A program made the translations under genes and the position numbers. Below the pieces are notes generated by a model, which saw only the letters and a program-made list of their open reading frames with translations, made no database searches and was not told the origin of the DNA. A stretch of DNA of 12,717 nt from Chloroflexota bacterium (GTDB lineage Bacteria > Chloroflexota > Limnocylindria > Limnocylindrales > CSP1-4): NCBI GenBank assembly GCA_021812735.1, contig JAKAMV010000193.1, forward strand, positions 1 to 12,717, given 5' to 3'. Below are positions 6,544-12,717 of this stretch, piece by piece. Position 1 is the first letter of the stretch; every line of letters begins with the position of its first letter.

Positions 6544-7371
6544 CTACTCCTTGAGGGCACCGCCCAGCAGACCGCTGACGAACCTCCGCTGCGTGACGAC
6601 ATAGGCGATCAGAACTGGAGCCGCCACCATCAGCGCCGCCGCTGCGATGTTGCCCGGCGAGGTGTTGTAGTCCGAACCAGCGAAGAACGACAGCGCCAGC
6701 GGAGTCGTGTGCGCTGCCGGGTTGGCCGCCAGCAGCACGAGCGACAGCAGGAACTCGTTCCAGGTGTAGAGGAAGAGCAGCGTCGCCAGTGTGCCGATCG
6801 CGGGAGACGCCATCGGGGCGAGGATCCAGACGAGGATCTGCACCGTGTTGGCCCCGTCGATCGCTGCGGCCTCGCGGAGCGAGGTCGGAAGGCTGCCGAA
6901 GTACCCCCGCATCCAGACGGTTCCGAGGGCGACCGAGAAGGCCGTGCACGGCAGGATCACCGAGACATAGCTGCCGAGCAGGCCGATCTGCTTCATGGTC
7001 TGGTAGATCGGCACGACGGTCGCCTCGTACGGCACGACCAGCCCCAGGATGAAGAGGCCGAGGATTGCCGCCTGCAGCGGGAACCGAAGCACGCCCAGCG
7101 CATAGCCGGCCAGGGTCGAGAGGATCACCGAGAGCACGACAACCGATGTGGTCACGATGGCGCTCGAGAGCAGCGCGTGGGCGAAGTCGCCGCGGACCCA
7201 GGCATTCTCGAAGTTCGTGAGGCTGATCGCCGTCGGGATGTAGAAGCCCTGCGGAGGTGCTGCCGACGGGTTCACCGCCAGGAGGACGATCGACAGCAAC
7301 GGGTACACCGCGATGATCGAGGCGATGGCGAGGAGCGCGTGGGTGATGATGACGCCGCGCCTGGACTCCAC
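6544..7371 (-). CDS. Carbohydrate-type ABC transporter permease, MalG-like
   Basis: The product is a 275-residue inner-membrane permease of the CUT1 type with about six hydrophobic segments. The first follows a short charged N-terminus, and the cytoplasmic EAA loop EAAAIDGAN is at about residues 167-175, followed by the conserved P-x-x-x-P region that contacts the ATPase. The C-terminus RRFVSGLLGGALKE is the usual MalG-type ending. The frame is open up to 7422, but the GTG at 7371 lies 1 nt after the stop of the preceding permease and is preceded by an AGAGAGAGG ribosome binding site, so it is the likely start. It should form a heterodimer with the other permease. No ABC ATPase gene is in the window. 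Confidence 0.93.
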   Translation of the reverse strand: MESRRGVIITHALLAIASIIAVYPLLSIVLLAVNPSAAPPQGFYIPTAISLTNFENAWVRGDFAHALLSSAIVTTSVVVLSVILSTLAGYALGVLRFPLQAAILGLFILGLVVPYEATVVPIYQTMKQIGLLGSYVSVILPCTAFSVALGTVWMRGYFGSLPTSLREAAAIDGANTVQILVWILAPMASPAIGTLATLLFLYTWNEFLLSLVLLAANPAAHTTPLALSFFAGSDYNTSPGNIAAAALMVAAPVLIAYVVTQRRFVSGLLGGALKE

Positions 7372-7372
7372 G

Positions 7373-8320
7373 TCAGGCCTCTCTCTCTCGGAGCGCGGCC
7401 ATGATGATCGAGACCACGACAAGGATGAACAGCGTGAGGATCACAGCGAACGCCGCGGCCGCTCCGACCTGGTGGCTGACGAACGCGTTCTGGTAGACGT
7501 ACACGCTGGGCACCATGGTCTGCGCGCCCGGGCCGCCCTGCGTGGTGTTCCAGATGATGTCGAAGTTCCGCAGGGCGAAGATCGTCGTCAGCAGCAGGAC
7601 GACGCGAAGTTCGGCGCGCAGGTGGGGGACCGTCACCACGAAGAACTCCCGGACCGCGCCTGCACCATCGACGCGGGCAGCCTCGTACAGCTCGCGCGGG
7701 ATCCGCTGCGCGCCTGCGAGGAACAGCATCATGCAGAGTCCGAACTCGACCCAGGTGCCGATGACGCCGATGGCGGGGAGGGCGGTGCCGAAGTCGCCGA
7801 GCCACGGCCGGGCGAGCGACCCGAGGCCGATGAAGCGCAGGAGCGCGTTCAGCGGACCGTTGTAGTCGAAGATGCCGCGCCACGCGATCGCGACCACGAC
7901 CGACGACAGGATCTGCGGCAGGAACAGGAGGGCTCGGAATCCGGTCAGCCAGCGCACGCGGATGCGAGTCATCATCCCAGCGAGCACCAGACCGATGGTG
8001 GCCGGGATCCACGAGTAGAAGATGAGGAGGACGCAGGAGTGCAGGACGGCGCTCAGGAGGTTCTTGCTCTGGAGGAGCTGAACGTAGTTCGACCATCCGA
8101 CCCACGTCGAGGGGCCGATGCCGTCCCACTCAAACAGTGAGTACCAGACGGTCTCGCCGATGGGCTTGAGCGCGAAGAGGATGTAGACGAGGAGCGCGGG
8201 CGCGACGAAGAGGTAACCCGAGAGGTCCCAGCGGCGCAGTGCCCGCACCCGGCGCCAAGGTCGGGGGCGGGCACTGCCGGGAAGGACGCGGGTCGGCCCG
8301 CTGTCCTTCTTCAATGTCAC
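7373..8320 (-). CDS. Carbohydrate-type ABC transporter permease, MalF-like
   Basis: The 315-residue inner-membrane protein starts with a basic cytoplasmic tail of about 33 residues. The first hydrophobic segment (GYLFVAPALLVYILFAL) and NGPLNALL near residue 155 are typical of MalF/UgpA-type permeases. The EAA loop reads EAARVDGAG at 213-221 and is followed by an F/V-rich helix and P-H-L. TQGGPG near residue 270 is the characteristic extracytoplasmic segment of CUT1 MalF-type subunits. The start is a GTG at 8320, 7 nt after the binding-protein stop. The ribosome binding site is poor, suggesting translational coupling to the upstream gene. It forms the membrane channel with the next permease and receives substrate from the lipoprotein encoded just upstream. 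Confidence 0.93.
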   Translation of the reverse strand: MTLKKDSGPTRVLPGSARPRPWRRVRALRRWDLSGYLFVAPALLVYILFALKPIGETVWYSLFEWDGIGPSTWVGWSNYVQLLQSKNLLSAVLHSCVLLIFYSWIPATIGLVLAGMMTRIRVRWLTGFRALLFLPQILSSVVVAIAWRGIFDYNGPLNALLRFIGLGSLARPWLGDFGTALPAIGVIGTWVEFGLCMMLFLAGAQRIPRELYEAARVDGAGAVREFFVVTVPHLRAELRVVLLLTTIFALRNFDIIWNTTQGGPGAQTMVPSVYVYQNAFVSHQVGAAAAFAVILTLFILVVVSIIMAALREREA

Positions 8321-8327
8321 TTATGGG

Positions 8328-9746
8328 TCACTTGCGGCTGCTCTGGAATGCAGCCCAGTCGTCCTGAATCTCCTGGAGGGCCGCAGACGGCTGGGTGTGA
8401 CCCGCCATGACGGCCTGGATGGCGCCGCCCATGGTCTGGTCCATCGTGCTCGTCGCCCAGTCGAAGGAGTAGGTGTTGCCGCCGGACGACAGGATCTGCC
8501 CCGACGCGGTGATGGTGTCCTGGGCCAGCGGATTGCTCGCCTGGACGCCCTCGCTCAGCGCGGGCACCCGGCCGTCGTCGACGAACACGCTGGCGTTCTT
8601 CTGGTCGAGCAGCATGGCGATCCAGGCCACGTCGGCCGCGAGCTTCTTGGACGACGCGGTGATGTGCCACCCCATCCCCATCGAGCCCTGCGCGACGTAC
8701 TTGCCGGAGGCACCCTTGGGCATCGCGAAGAAGCCGAAGCCGGACGGGTTGGTCTTGATGACCGGCGGGGCCTCCCAGGTGCCCTCCACCATGAACACGC
8801 CGGTGCCGTTCGCGAACATCGAGACCGCGTCGTCACGTGCGACGCCGCTGACGCCAGGCTCGAAGTAGCCCTTCGTCGCCCAGTCCTGCATGGTCGTCAT
8901 GGCGTCCTGATTGATCGAGTTGACGAATGTCGTCCCGCTCTTCCCCGCGATCCAATCGCGGACATCCTGAGGGTTCACGGATGCACCCTGGATGGCGCCG
9001 AACAGGTGATAGAGGTCGCTCGTGGACGATCCGCCAGTCACGAGGGCCACCTCGCCTGCGGCCTTGGCCGCGGCGAGATCGTTGACGAATTCACTGTAGC
9101 TGGTCGGCACGTTCAGGCCGAGCTTCTGCAGCTTCGCCTTGTTGTAGTAGACACCCACCATCGAACTGACCGGCGCCATGCCGTAGATGTCGCCGGAGCC
9201 GAAGCTCTTTCCGTCGGCCGTCCAGCTGAACTCGCTGAGCGTGGAGCTGCCGTAGGTGTCCTGCCACCCATAGGCACTCGCCACGTCGTCGAGCGGGCGG
9301 ATGAGCTTGTCCTTCACCAGGACGCTGTCGAGGGTGTATCCCTGGGCTCCCTGGAAGACGTCGGGCGCGTTGGGCCCGGCCGCCGTGTTGGCATCGGTCT
9401 TGAGCTCGTCGTTCCAGTCGAGGAACTGGATGTCGACTTTGACGTTCGGGTAGATCCCCTCGTACATTGGCACGAAGGTCTTCATCACGTCCTCCTCGCC
9501 AGTGTCGGCGAGGACGTTCAGCGTGACCTGCCCCAGCCCGGCGACGTCGGCGGCAGTGACCTTCGCGGTGATCTGACCGGATCCGCTGCTGCTGACGCTG
9601 CTCCCGGGTGCGCTGCTGCTGACGCTGCTGCCGGGTGCGGTGCTGCTCCCGGGTGCGGTGCTGCTGCCGGGTGCGCTGCACCCGACGAGAGCGACGACCG
9701 CGCACATCGCAACAGCTGCTGCCCCCATCGTTCGCCGAACCTTCAT
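8328..9746 (-). CDS. Extracellular solute-binding lipoprotein, family 1 (sugar ABC type)
   Basis: The 472-residue product has a lipoprotein signal: basic MKVRR, a hydrophobic core, and the lipobox LVGC with the lipidated cysteine at about residue 23. A low-complexity linker of Ser/Gly/Pro/Ala repeats follows for roughly 35 residues. The mature domain has the features of family-1 binding proteins: LADTGEED, DWNDELKTD, APDVFQGAQG near the first lobe, GVYYNKAKLQKLG, and VFMVEGTWE. The ligand is probably a sugar, polyol or related compound. Two ATGs are adjacent, at 9749 and 9746. The GAGGG box lies only 3 nt before the first but 6 nt before the second, so 9746 is favoured. It is the first gene of the transporter operon and has a clear promoter with an overlapping operator. 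Confidence 0.93.
   Translation of the reverse strand: MKVRRTMGAAAVAMCAVVALVGCSAPGSSTAPGSSTAPGSSVSSSAPGSSVSSSGSGQITAKVTAADVAGLGQVTLNVLADTGEEDVMKTFVPMYEGIYPNVKVDIQFLDWNDELKTDANTAAGPNAPDVFQGAQGYTLDSVLVKDKLIRPLDDVASAYGWQDTYGSSTLSEFSWTADGKSFGSGDIYGMAPVSSMVGVYYNKAKLQKLGLNVPTSYSEFVNDLAAAKAAGEVALVTGGSSTSDLYHLFGAIQGASVNPQDVRDWIAGKSGTTFVNSINQDAMTTMQDWATKGYFEPGVSGVARDDAVSMFANGTGVFMVEGTWEAPPVIKTNPSGFGFFAMPKGASGKYVAQGSMGMGWHITASSKKLAADVAWIAMLLDQKNASVFVDDGRVPALSEGVQASNPLAQDTITASGQILSSGGNTYSFDWATSTMDQTMGGAIQAVMAGHTQPSAALQEIQDDWAAFQSSRK
9585..9674. repeat. In-frame tandem repeats coding the lipoprotein linker
   Basis: Two 27-bp units (9585-9611 and 9612-9638, one mismatch) are followed by two 18-bp units (9639-9656 and 9657-9674, one mismatch). 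All four are built on a CCGGGTGC and CTGCT theme and keep the reading frame. They encode Ser/Gly/Pro-rich peptides on the minus strand, forming a flexible tether between the lipid anchor and the binding domain. The number of units is likely to vary between relatives by slippage. Confidence 0.85.
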
Positions 9747-9816
9747 CATCGTCCCTCTTTCACCGACTCCGCTGAGGCGAGGATCCCCGATCGGCTACCA
9801 GACGTGACGTCCCGCA

Positions 9817-9834
9817 CGTGGTATCGATCACATG
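9817..9834. promoter_or_regulatory. Putative LacI-family operator, site 3 (divergent transporter/UroD-B region)
   Basis: CGTGGTATCGATCACATG matches site 1 at 17 of 18 positions and keeps the central ATCGAT palindrome. It begins 2 bp downstream of the -10 box of the binding-protein promoter, almost the same geometry as at site 1. It lies about 130 bp before the UroD-B start on the other strand, so a single bound repressor could control both directions. Confidence 0.8.
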
Positions 9835-9836
9835 GC

Positions 9837-9865
9837 ATACTAACGGAGCGTCGGCCGGCTGTAAA
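9837..9865 (-). promoter_or_regulatory. Sigma70-type promoter of the transporter operon
   Basis: On the minus strand TTTACA (9865-9860, five of six to consensus) and TAGTAT (9842-9837, four of six) are spaced by 17 bp. The predicted transcription start falls inside the operator 9817-9834, leaving a leader of about 85 nt before the lipoprotein gene. A promoter for the divergent UroD-B gene must also lie in 9750-9964 but has no clear boxes. Confidence 0.65.
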
Positions 9866-9964
9866 TACCGCCGGTTGGGTGGCCAGCGTCCTCCTGCCCG
9901 GCCCGTGGCCGGCCCTTGCTGCAGCGAATGCCAGAGGACAGCGGCAGTGGCGGAGGTTCGGACC

Positions 9965-11284
9965 GTGGGCAACAGAGATCGCGCGGAACTCCGGGAGCTG
10001 GGGTTCAGGGTCGCCGAGCTGGCGGCCCTGCCGGTGCAGCAGGAGGCAATCGCGAACTGGAAGGCCCTCAACGGGCTCCGGCCTGTGCGACCGATGGTCT
10101 TTCTCGACCAGCTGCCCTGGAACGAGATGGACGACGACCCGGCGCTCGTCAACCGCTGCGAGGACCCATTCCTCCGCGGCCTCGAGACCGATCTGCGTCG
10201 CACCCTCTTCCGGTGGGACCACTTCCGGGCGGACATGGTGGTCGAGCCCGAGCTCCTGATCCCCAAGGTCCTCCGCCTCGACGGCTTTGGCGTTGAGATG
10301 CGGGAGGAGACGCGGGCGACCGACTCCGCCAACGCGATCGTCTCCCACCACTTCTTCGACCAGCTCGCCGATGAGGCGGACGTGGAGAGGATCCGGACGC
10401 CGAACGTATGGCTGGACGAGGCACGAACCGCGGAGCTCGAGGCGCGGGCGCACGAGGCCTTCGACGGCGTCCTGCCGGTCCGGATGCAGGGCTGGGTGCC
10501 GAGCGCGCAGCAGTGGCCAGGCCTCTTCTCGCAGCCCGAGACCAAGCCGCTCGTCGCCGGCTGGCCCGACGAGGTCCTCTCCGCTGGCGGCGACTTCTGG
10601 GACATCATCTCATTCTGGCGGGGCGTGGACGCCGTCCTGCTCGATCTCGCCGATCGGCCCGAGCACATGCACCGCATCATCGACCGGCTGGTCACGGCCT
10701 ACCTCGGCATGCTCGACCAGATGGAGGCGAAGGGCCTGCTCGGCTACTCGGCGCCGCTGATCCACTGCACGCCCGCCTGGACCGACGAGCTCCCGCACGA
10801 TGGCTTCGACCCGGAGCGGCCTCGGGCCGAGGACCTCTGGACGATGGGCATGGCCCAGGTCTTCACCTCGGCATCGCCCGCCATGTTCCGGGAGTTCGAA
10901 GTCGAGTACACCAAGCGCTGGTACGCGCGCTTCGGCCTCGGCTACTACGGCTGCTGCGACGTCCTGGACCGGAACATCGACAACATCAGGCTGATCCCCA
11001 ACGTGCGGAAGGTCTCGATCAGCCCGTGGGCCAACCCGGTGGTCAGCGCCGAGCGCCTGGGCGGCGACTACGTGATGTCGCGCAAGCCCAACCCGGCCCG
11101 CCTGGCGATGGACGCCTGGGAGCCCGAGGGCGTCGAGCGCGAGCTGCGTGAGACGGTGGAGGCCTGCCGCCGCACCGGCACGCCTGTCGAGCTGATCCTC
11201 AAGGACGTCAGCACCGTCCGGCGGAGGCGGGACCGGCTGGAGGAGTGGGTGGCCATCGCGATGAAGGTGGCCCTCGATGGCTGA
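9965..11284 (+). CDS. UroD-superfamily methyltransferase-like protein, paralogue B
   Basis: From a GTG at 9965 this encodes 439 residues. It shares with UroD-A an N-terminal LREL...AALPV segment and, in the C-terminal half, GYYGCCD (YYGCC at about 327-331), RKVSISPW and SRKPNP (372-377), so the two are paralogues, though the middle regions differ a lot. It also carries an IHC pair near residue 267 (IHCTPAWTDELP) that UroD-A lacks and that could help bind metal. The start is chosen for the GGAGGT box 7 nt upstream. A GTG at 9947 with AGAGGA 8 nt upstream is an alternative adding six residues, and the frame further upstream runs through the operator and is not coding. It is transcribed away from the transporter operon across a shared operator. 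The expected role is corrinoid-dependent methyl transfer, but no activity is proven by sequence. Confidence 0.82.
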   Translation: MGNRDRAELRELGFRVAELAALPVQQEAIANWKALNGLRPVRPMVFLDQLPWNEMDDDPALVNRCEDPFLRGLETDLRRTLFRWDHFRADMVVEPELLIPKVLRLDGFGVEMREETRATDSANAIVSHHFFDQLADEADVERIRTPNVWLDEARTAELEARAHEAFDGVLPVRMQGWVPSAQQWPGLFSQPETKPLVAGWPDEVLSAGGDFWDIISFWRGVDAVLLDLADRPEHMHRIIDRLVTAYLGMLDQMEAKGLLGYSAPLIHCTPAWTDELPHDGFDPERPRAEDLWTMGMAQVFTSASPAMFREFEVEYTKRWYARFGLGYYGCCDVLDRNIDNIRLIPNVRKVSISPWANPVVSAERLGGDYVMSRKPNPARLAMDAWEPEGVERELRETVEACRRTGTPVELILKDVSTVRRRRDRLEEWVAIAMKVALDG

Positions 11285-11287
11285 GCG

Positions 11288-11307
11288 GGGGCACTGGGCC
11301 ATGCCCC
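11288..11307 (+). terminator. Candidate terminator after UroD-B
   Basis: GGGGCA (11288-11293) and TGCCCC (11302-11307) form a 6-bp stem with an 8-nt loop, starting 3 nt past the stop codon. No T-tract follows. A second small palindrome, GCGGCTCAGCCGC, lies about 15 nt further on. The position is right for a terminator, but the evidence is structural only. Confidence 0.35.
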
Positions 11308-11507
11308 GAGAGTCTCCGCCGGAGCGGCTCAGCCGCGAGCCGTGAGGGTCATGGGAACATGCACGAGGCCGCAGGGCGGCGGCTGGCGGTTCCCGGGCAC
11401 GGACCTCGCGAGCGGATCGGCAAGGGCCTCGTCCGAGTCGGCACCGCGCAGCCTGGAGGCCTCGTGATGGCCCTGGGCGCGATGGCGCTACCCCCGAAAT
11501 GACACAT

Positions 11508-11552
11508 GGACGAGTCCCCGGCGCGCGGCGTGCCGGCTCGGGACGAGTCCCC
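11508..11552. repeat. Pair of 12-bp direct repeats, each a palindrome
   Basis: GGACGAGTCCCC occurs at 11508-11519 and again at 11541-11552. Each contains the dyad GGAC-GA-GTCC. Starts are 33 bp apart, about three helical turns, so a bound protein would sit on the same face. They lie just upstream of the -35-like box of the ATPase gene and may be binding sites for a regulator. Confidence 0.5.
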
Positions 11553-11562
11553 CCGGCGGCGC

Positions 11563-11623
11563 TTGACGAGGGGCTTCGCCTGGATACTGTAATGGTCATA
11601 CAGTGTAACGCCATGACAGTATC
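11563..11623 (+). promoter_or_regulatory. ATPase promoter region with nested inverted repeats
   Basis: TTGACG at 11563-11568 is a good -35 box, and TACTGT at 11585-11590, 16 bp later, is a possible -10 box. Overlapping it is an inverted repeat: 11583-11595 (GATACTGTAATGG) against 11611-11623, whose reverse complement is GATACTGTCATGG (12 of 13). Inside it a second pair, ACTGTA (11586-11591) and TACAGT (11599-11604), is perfect. The layout suggests repression at the -10 box. The GAGGGA at 11626-11631 is the ribosome binding site. Confidence 0.6.
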
Positions 11624-11637
11624 GCGAGGGACCGTTG

Positions 11638-12717
11638 ATGAGGCAGTTCATCGGACGGAGTGACCTGCTCGCACGGATCGAGAGCGAGTGGGCAGCTGCG
11701 CGCGACCAGGGCGAGGGGCGGATGATCACCATCCGCGGTCGTCGACGGGTGGGCAAGACGTGGCTCGTCGAGGAGTTCATCGACCGGACCAAGCCGCCCA
11801 GCATCTTCTTCGCGGCGAGCCGGCAGACCGACGAGCGCGAACTCGCGCTGTTCGCTCAGACGCTCGTGCAGTCCACACTGCCGTCGAGCGACCGGGCCGA
11901 AGGCGTGACGTTTGCAACGTGGCAGGCAGCCCTCACGAGTGCGGCCAGCGGGGCTGACCCCGCCCGTCCGAGCGTGATCGTCCTTGACGAGTTCCCGTAC
12001 CTCCTCGGTGACACGAAGGCATCGCGCGACGCCGTCTTGGGCGCCGTTCAGACCGCCTGGGACCGAACGCTCTCCAAGCAGCCGGTCCTCCTCATTCTCG
12101 TCGGGTCCGACCAGGCGATGATGGAGATGATCACGGCCCCCAGGCAGCCCCTCCACCAGCGGCCGAGTCGGGAGATGTTCGTCCCGCCGCTCAACCCGGC
12201 AGAGGCCGCGGCGCTGTCCGGCCTCACGGGCGCCGATGCACTGGACTCGTATCTCGTCACCGGCGGGTTTCCGAAGGTGGTCCGAGCGAAGATGAGTCGA
12301 TCGCTCAAGGACTTCCTCGGCGACCAGCTCGCCGACGACGGCACCGCACTCGTAACGACGGGGCGGCTCATACTCGACTCCGAGTTTGGGACGAACACGC
12401 AGGCGCGCAGCATCCTGTCTGTCCTCGGTGATGGACTCCGCAAGCGCGGCGACATCTCCGGCGAGACTGGGATCGATGCGGCCAACATCAAGCGGCCGCT
12501 CGACTTCCTGATCGTCGAGAAGCGCGTGGCGGAGGCCCGGCGGCCGCTCTCGACTGCCGCCTCGCGCGATACCCGGTACGAGATCGTCGACCCGTTCCTT
12601 CGCTTCTACATGCGCTTCGTCGACCGCTACCGCGGCGAGATCGAGCGGGGCCGAGGGCGCGTCGCCGCCTCCCTCATCCTGCGCGACTGGTCGACGTATC
12701 GCGGCAAGGCCATCGAG
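11638..12717 (+). CDS. AAA-type ATPase of the archaeal ATPase/DUF234 family (3' end outside window)
   Basis: The frame is open from an ATG at 11638 to the right edge (360 codons, no stop), so the gene is cut by the window. The N-terminal FIGR block is followed by the Walker A GRRRVGKT (about residues 34-41), Walker B VIVLDEFPYL (about 113-122, D and E present) and a sensor-like LLILVGSD. LVTGGFPKV near residue 210 and a winged-helix-like region follow, and YEIVDPFLRFYMRFV near residue 320 marks the C-terminal DUF234-type nuclease-like domain. Members occur widely in archaea and bacteria, often in accessory regions. Their function is not settled, and toxin-like or mobile-DNA-linked roles have been suggested. 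The start has GAGGGA 6 nt upstream. Codons such as ATA, GTA and TTG appear more often than in the neighbouring genes, hinting at separate origin. Confidence 0.88.
   Translation, partial: MRQFIGRSDLLARIESEWAAARDQGEGRMITIRGRRRVGKTWLVEEFIDRTKPPSIFFAASRQTDERELALFAQTLVQSTLPSSDRAEGVTFATWQAALTSAASGADPARPSVIVLDEFPYLLGDTKASRDAVLGAVQTAWDRTLSKQPVLLILVGSDQAMMEMITAPRQPLHQRPSREMFVPPLNPAEAAALSGLTGADALDSYLVTGGFPKVVRAKMSRSLKDFLGDQLADDGTALVTTGRLILDSEFGTNTQARSILSVLGDGLRKRGDISGETGIDAANIKRPLDFLIVEKRVAEARRPLSTAASRDTRYEIVDPFLRFYMRFVDRYRGEIERGRGRVAASLILRDWSTYRGKAIE

Larger units (their letters stand above)
11285..11637. other. Intergenic region between UroD-B and the ATPase gene
   Basis: This 353-bp gap has no gene I can support. 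It starts with a 6-bp stem GGGGCA/TGCCCC right after the UroD-B stop, then GC-rich DNA with small hairpins and a 47-codon open frame (11359-11502) without family resemblance. The last 130 bp hold two copies of a 12-bp repeat, a -35-like TTGACG and a nested inverted repeat before the ATPase start. The base composition drops towards the ATPase gene. Confidence 0.6.

Noticed and set aside
8397..10259. 620-codon plus-strand open frame opposite the binding protein gene
   Set aside because: It runs antisense through the lipoprotein gene and its promoter, ends inside UroD-B in another frame, and shows no recognisable domain.
11359..11502. 47-codon open frame in the gap before the ATPase gene
   Set aside because: No family resemblance, no strong ribosome binding site and no conserved-looking composition; chance frames of this size are common here.

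Overview
The window is strongly GC-rich by eye (G/C is preferred at third codon positions; I did not count). It uses GTG starts freely and has short intergenic gaps. This fits a high-GC soil-type bacterium, most likely Actinomycetota, with Chloroflexota as an alternative. Nothing in the sequence settles the phylum. No rRNA, tRNA, CRISPR array, insertion sequence or phage gene was seen.

Layout. (1) 102-1768, plus strand: a glycerophosphodiester phosphodiesterase and a class-I glutamine amidotransferase-like protein, coupled by a 4-bp ATGA overlap. (2) 1797-3747, minus strand and convergent with (1): a corrinoid (B12)-binding protein followed after 13 bp by a UroD-superfamily methyltransferase-like protein (UroD-A). 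(3) 3926-9746, minus strand: a carbohydrate-type ABC uptake operon (lipoprotein binding protein, then two permeases), a LacI-family regulator, and a Gfo/Idh/MocA oxidoreductase with its own promoter. (4) 9965-11284, plus strand, divergent from the ABC operon: a second UroD-superfamily protein (UroD-B), clearly paralogous to UroD-A. (5) 11638 to the right edge: an AAA-type ATPase of the archaeal-ATPase/DUF234 kind, truncated by the window and probably unrelated to the rest.

The best-supported new observation is a shared 18-bp imperfect palindrome with the pattern CATG-NN-ATCGAT-NN-CATG and a central CpG, as LacI-family operators have. It occurs three times: at the oxidoreductase promoter (5129-5146), upstream of the lacI-type gene (6412-6429), and between the divergent binding-protein and UroD-B genes (9817-9834). 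At the first and third sites it lies 2-3 bp downstream of a good -10 box with a matching -35 box 17 bp further up. The regulator, the transporter, the oxidoreductase and UroD-B therefore look like one locally controlled regulon.

Working model (inference): the ABC system imports a carbohydrate-like or polyol-like compound, the LacI protein senses it, and the Gfo/Idh/MocA enzyme oxidises or epimerises it. The UroD paralogues and the corrinoid protein would move a methyl group, for example from an O-methylated sugar, cyclitol or similar substrate. Corrinoid plus UroD-fold methyltransferase pairs are well known for methanol, methylamines, chloromethane and aryl methyl ethers. A LacI/sugar-ABC-controlled version is not one I recognise. 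The substrate, the methyl acceptor and any link to the phosphodiesterase/amidotransferase pair are not shown by the sequence.
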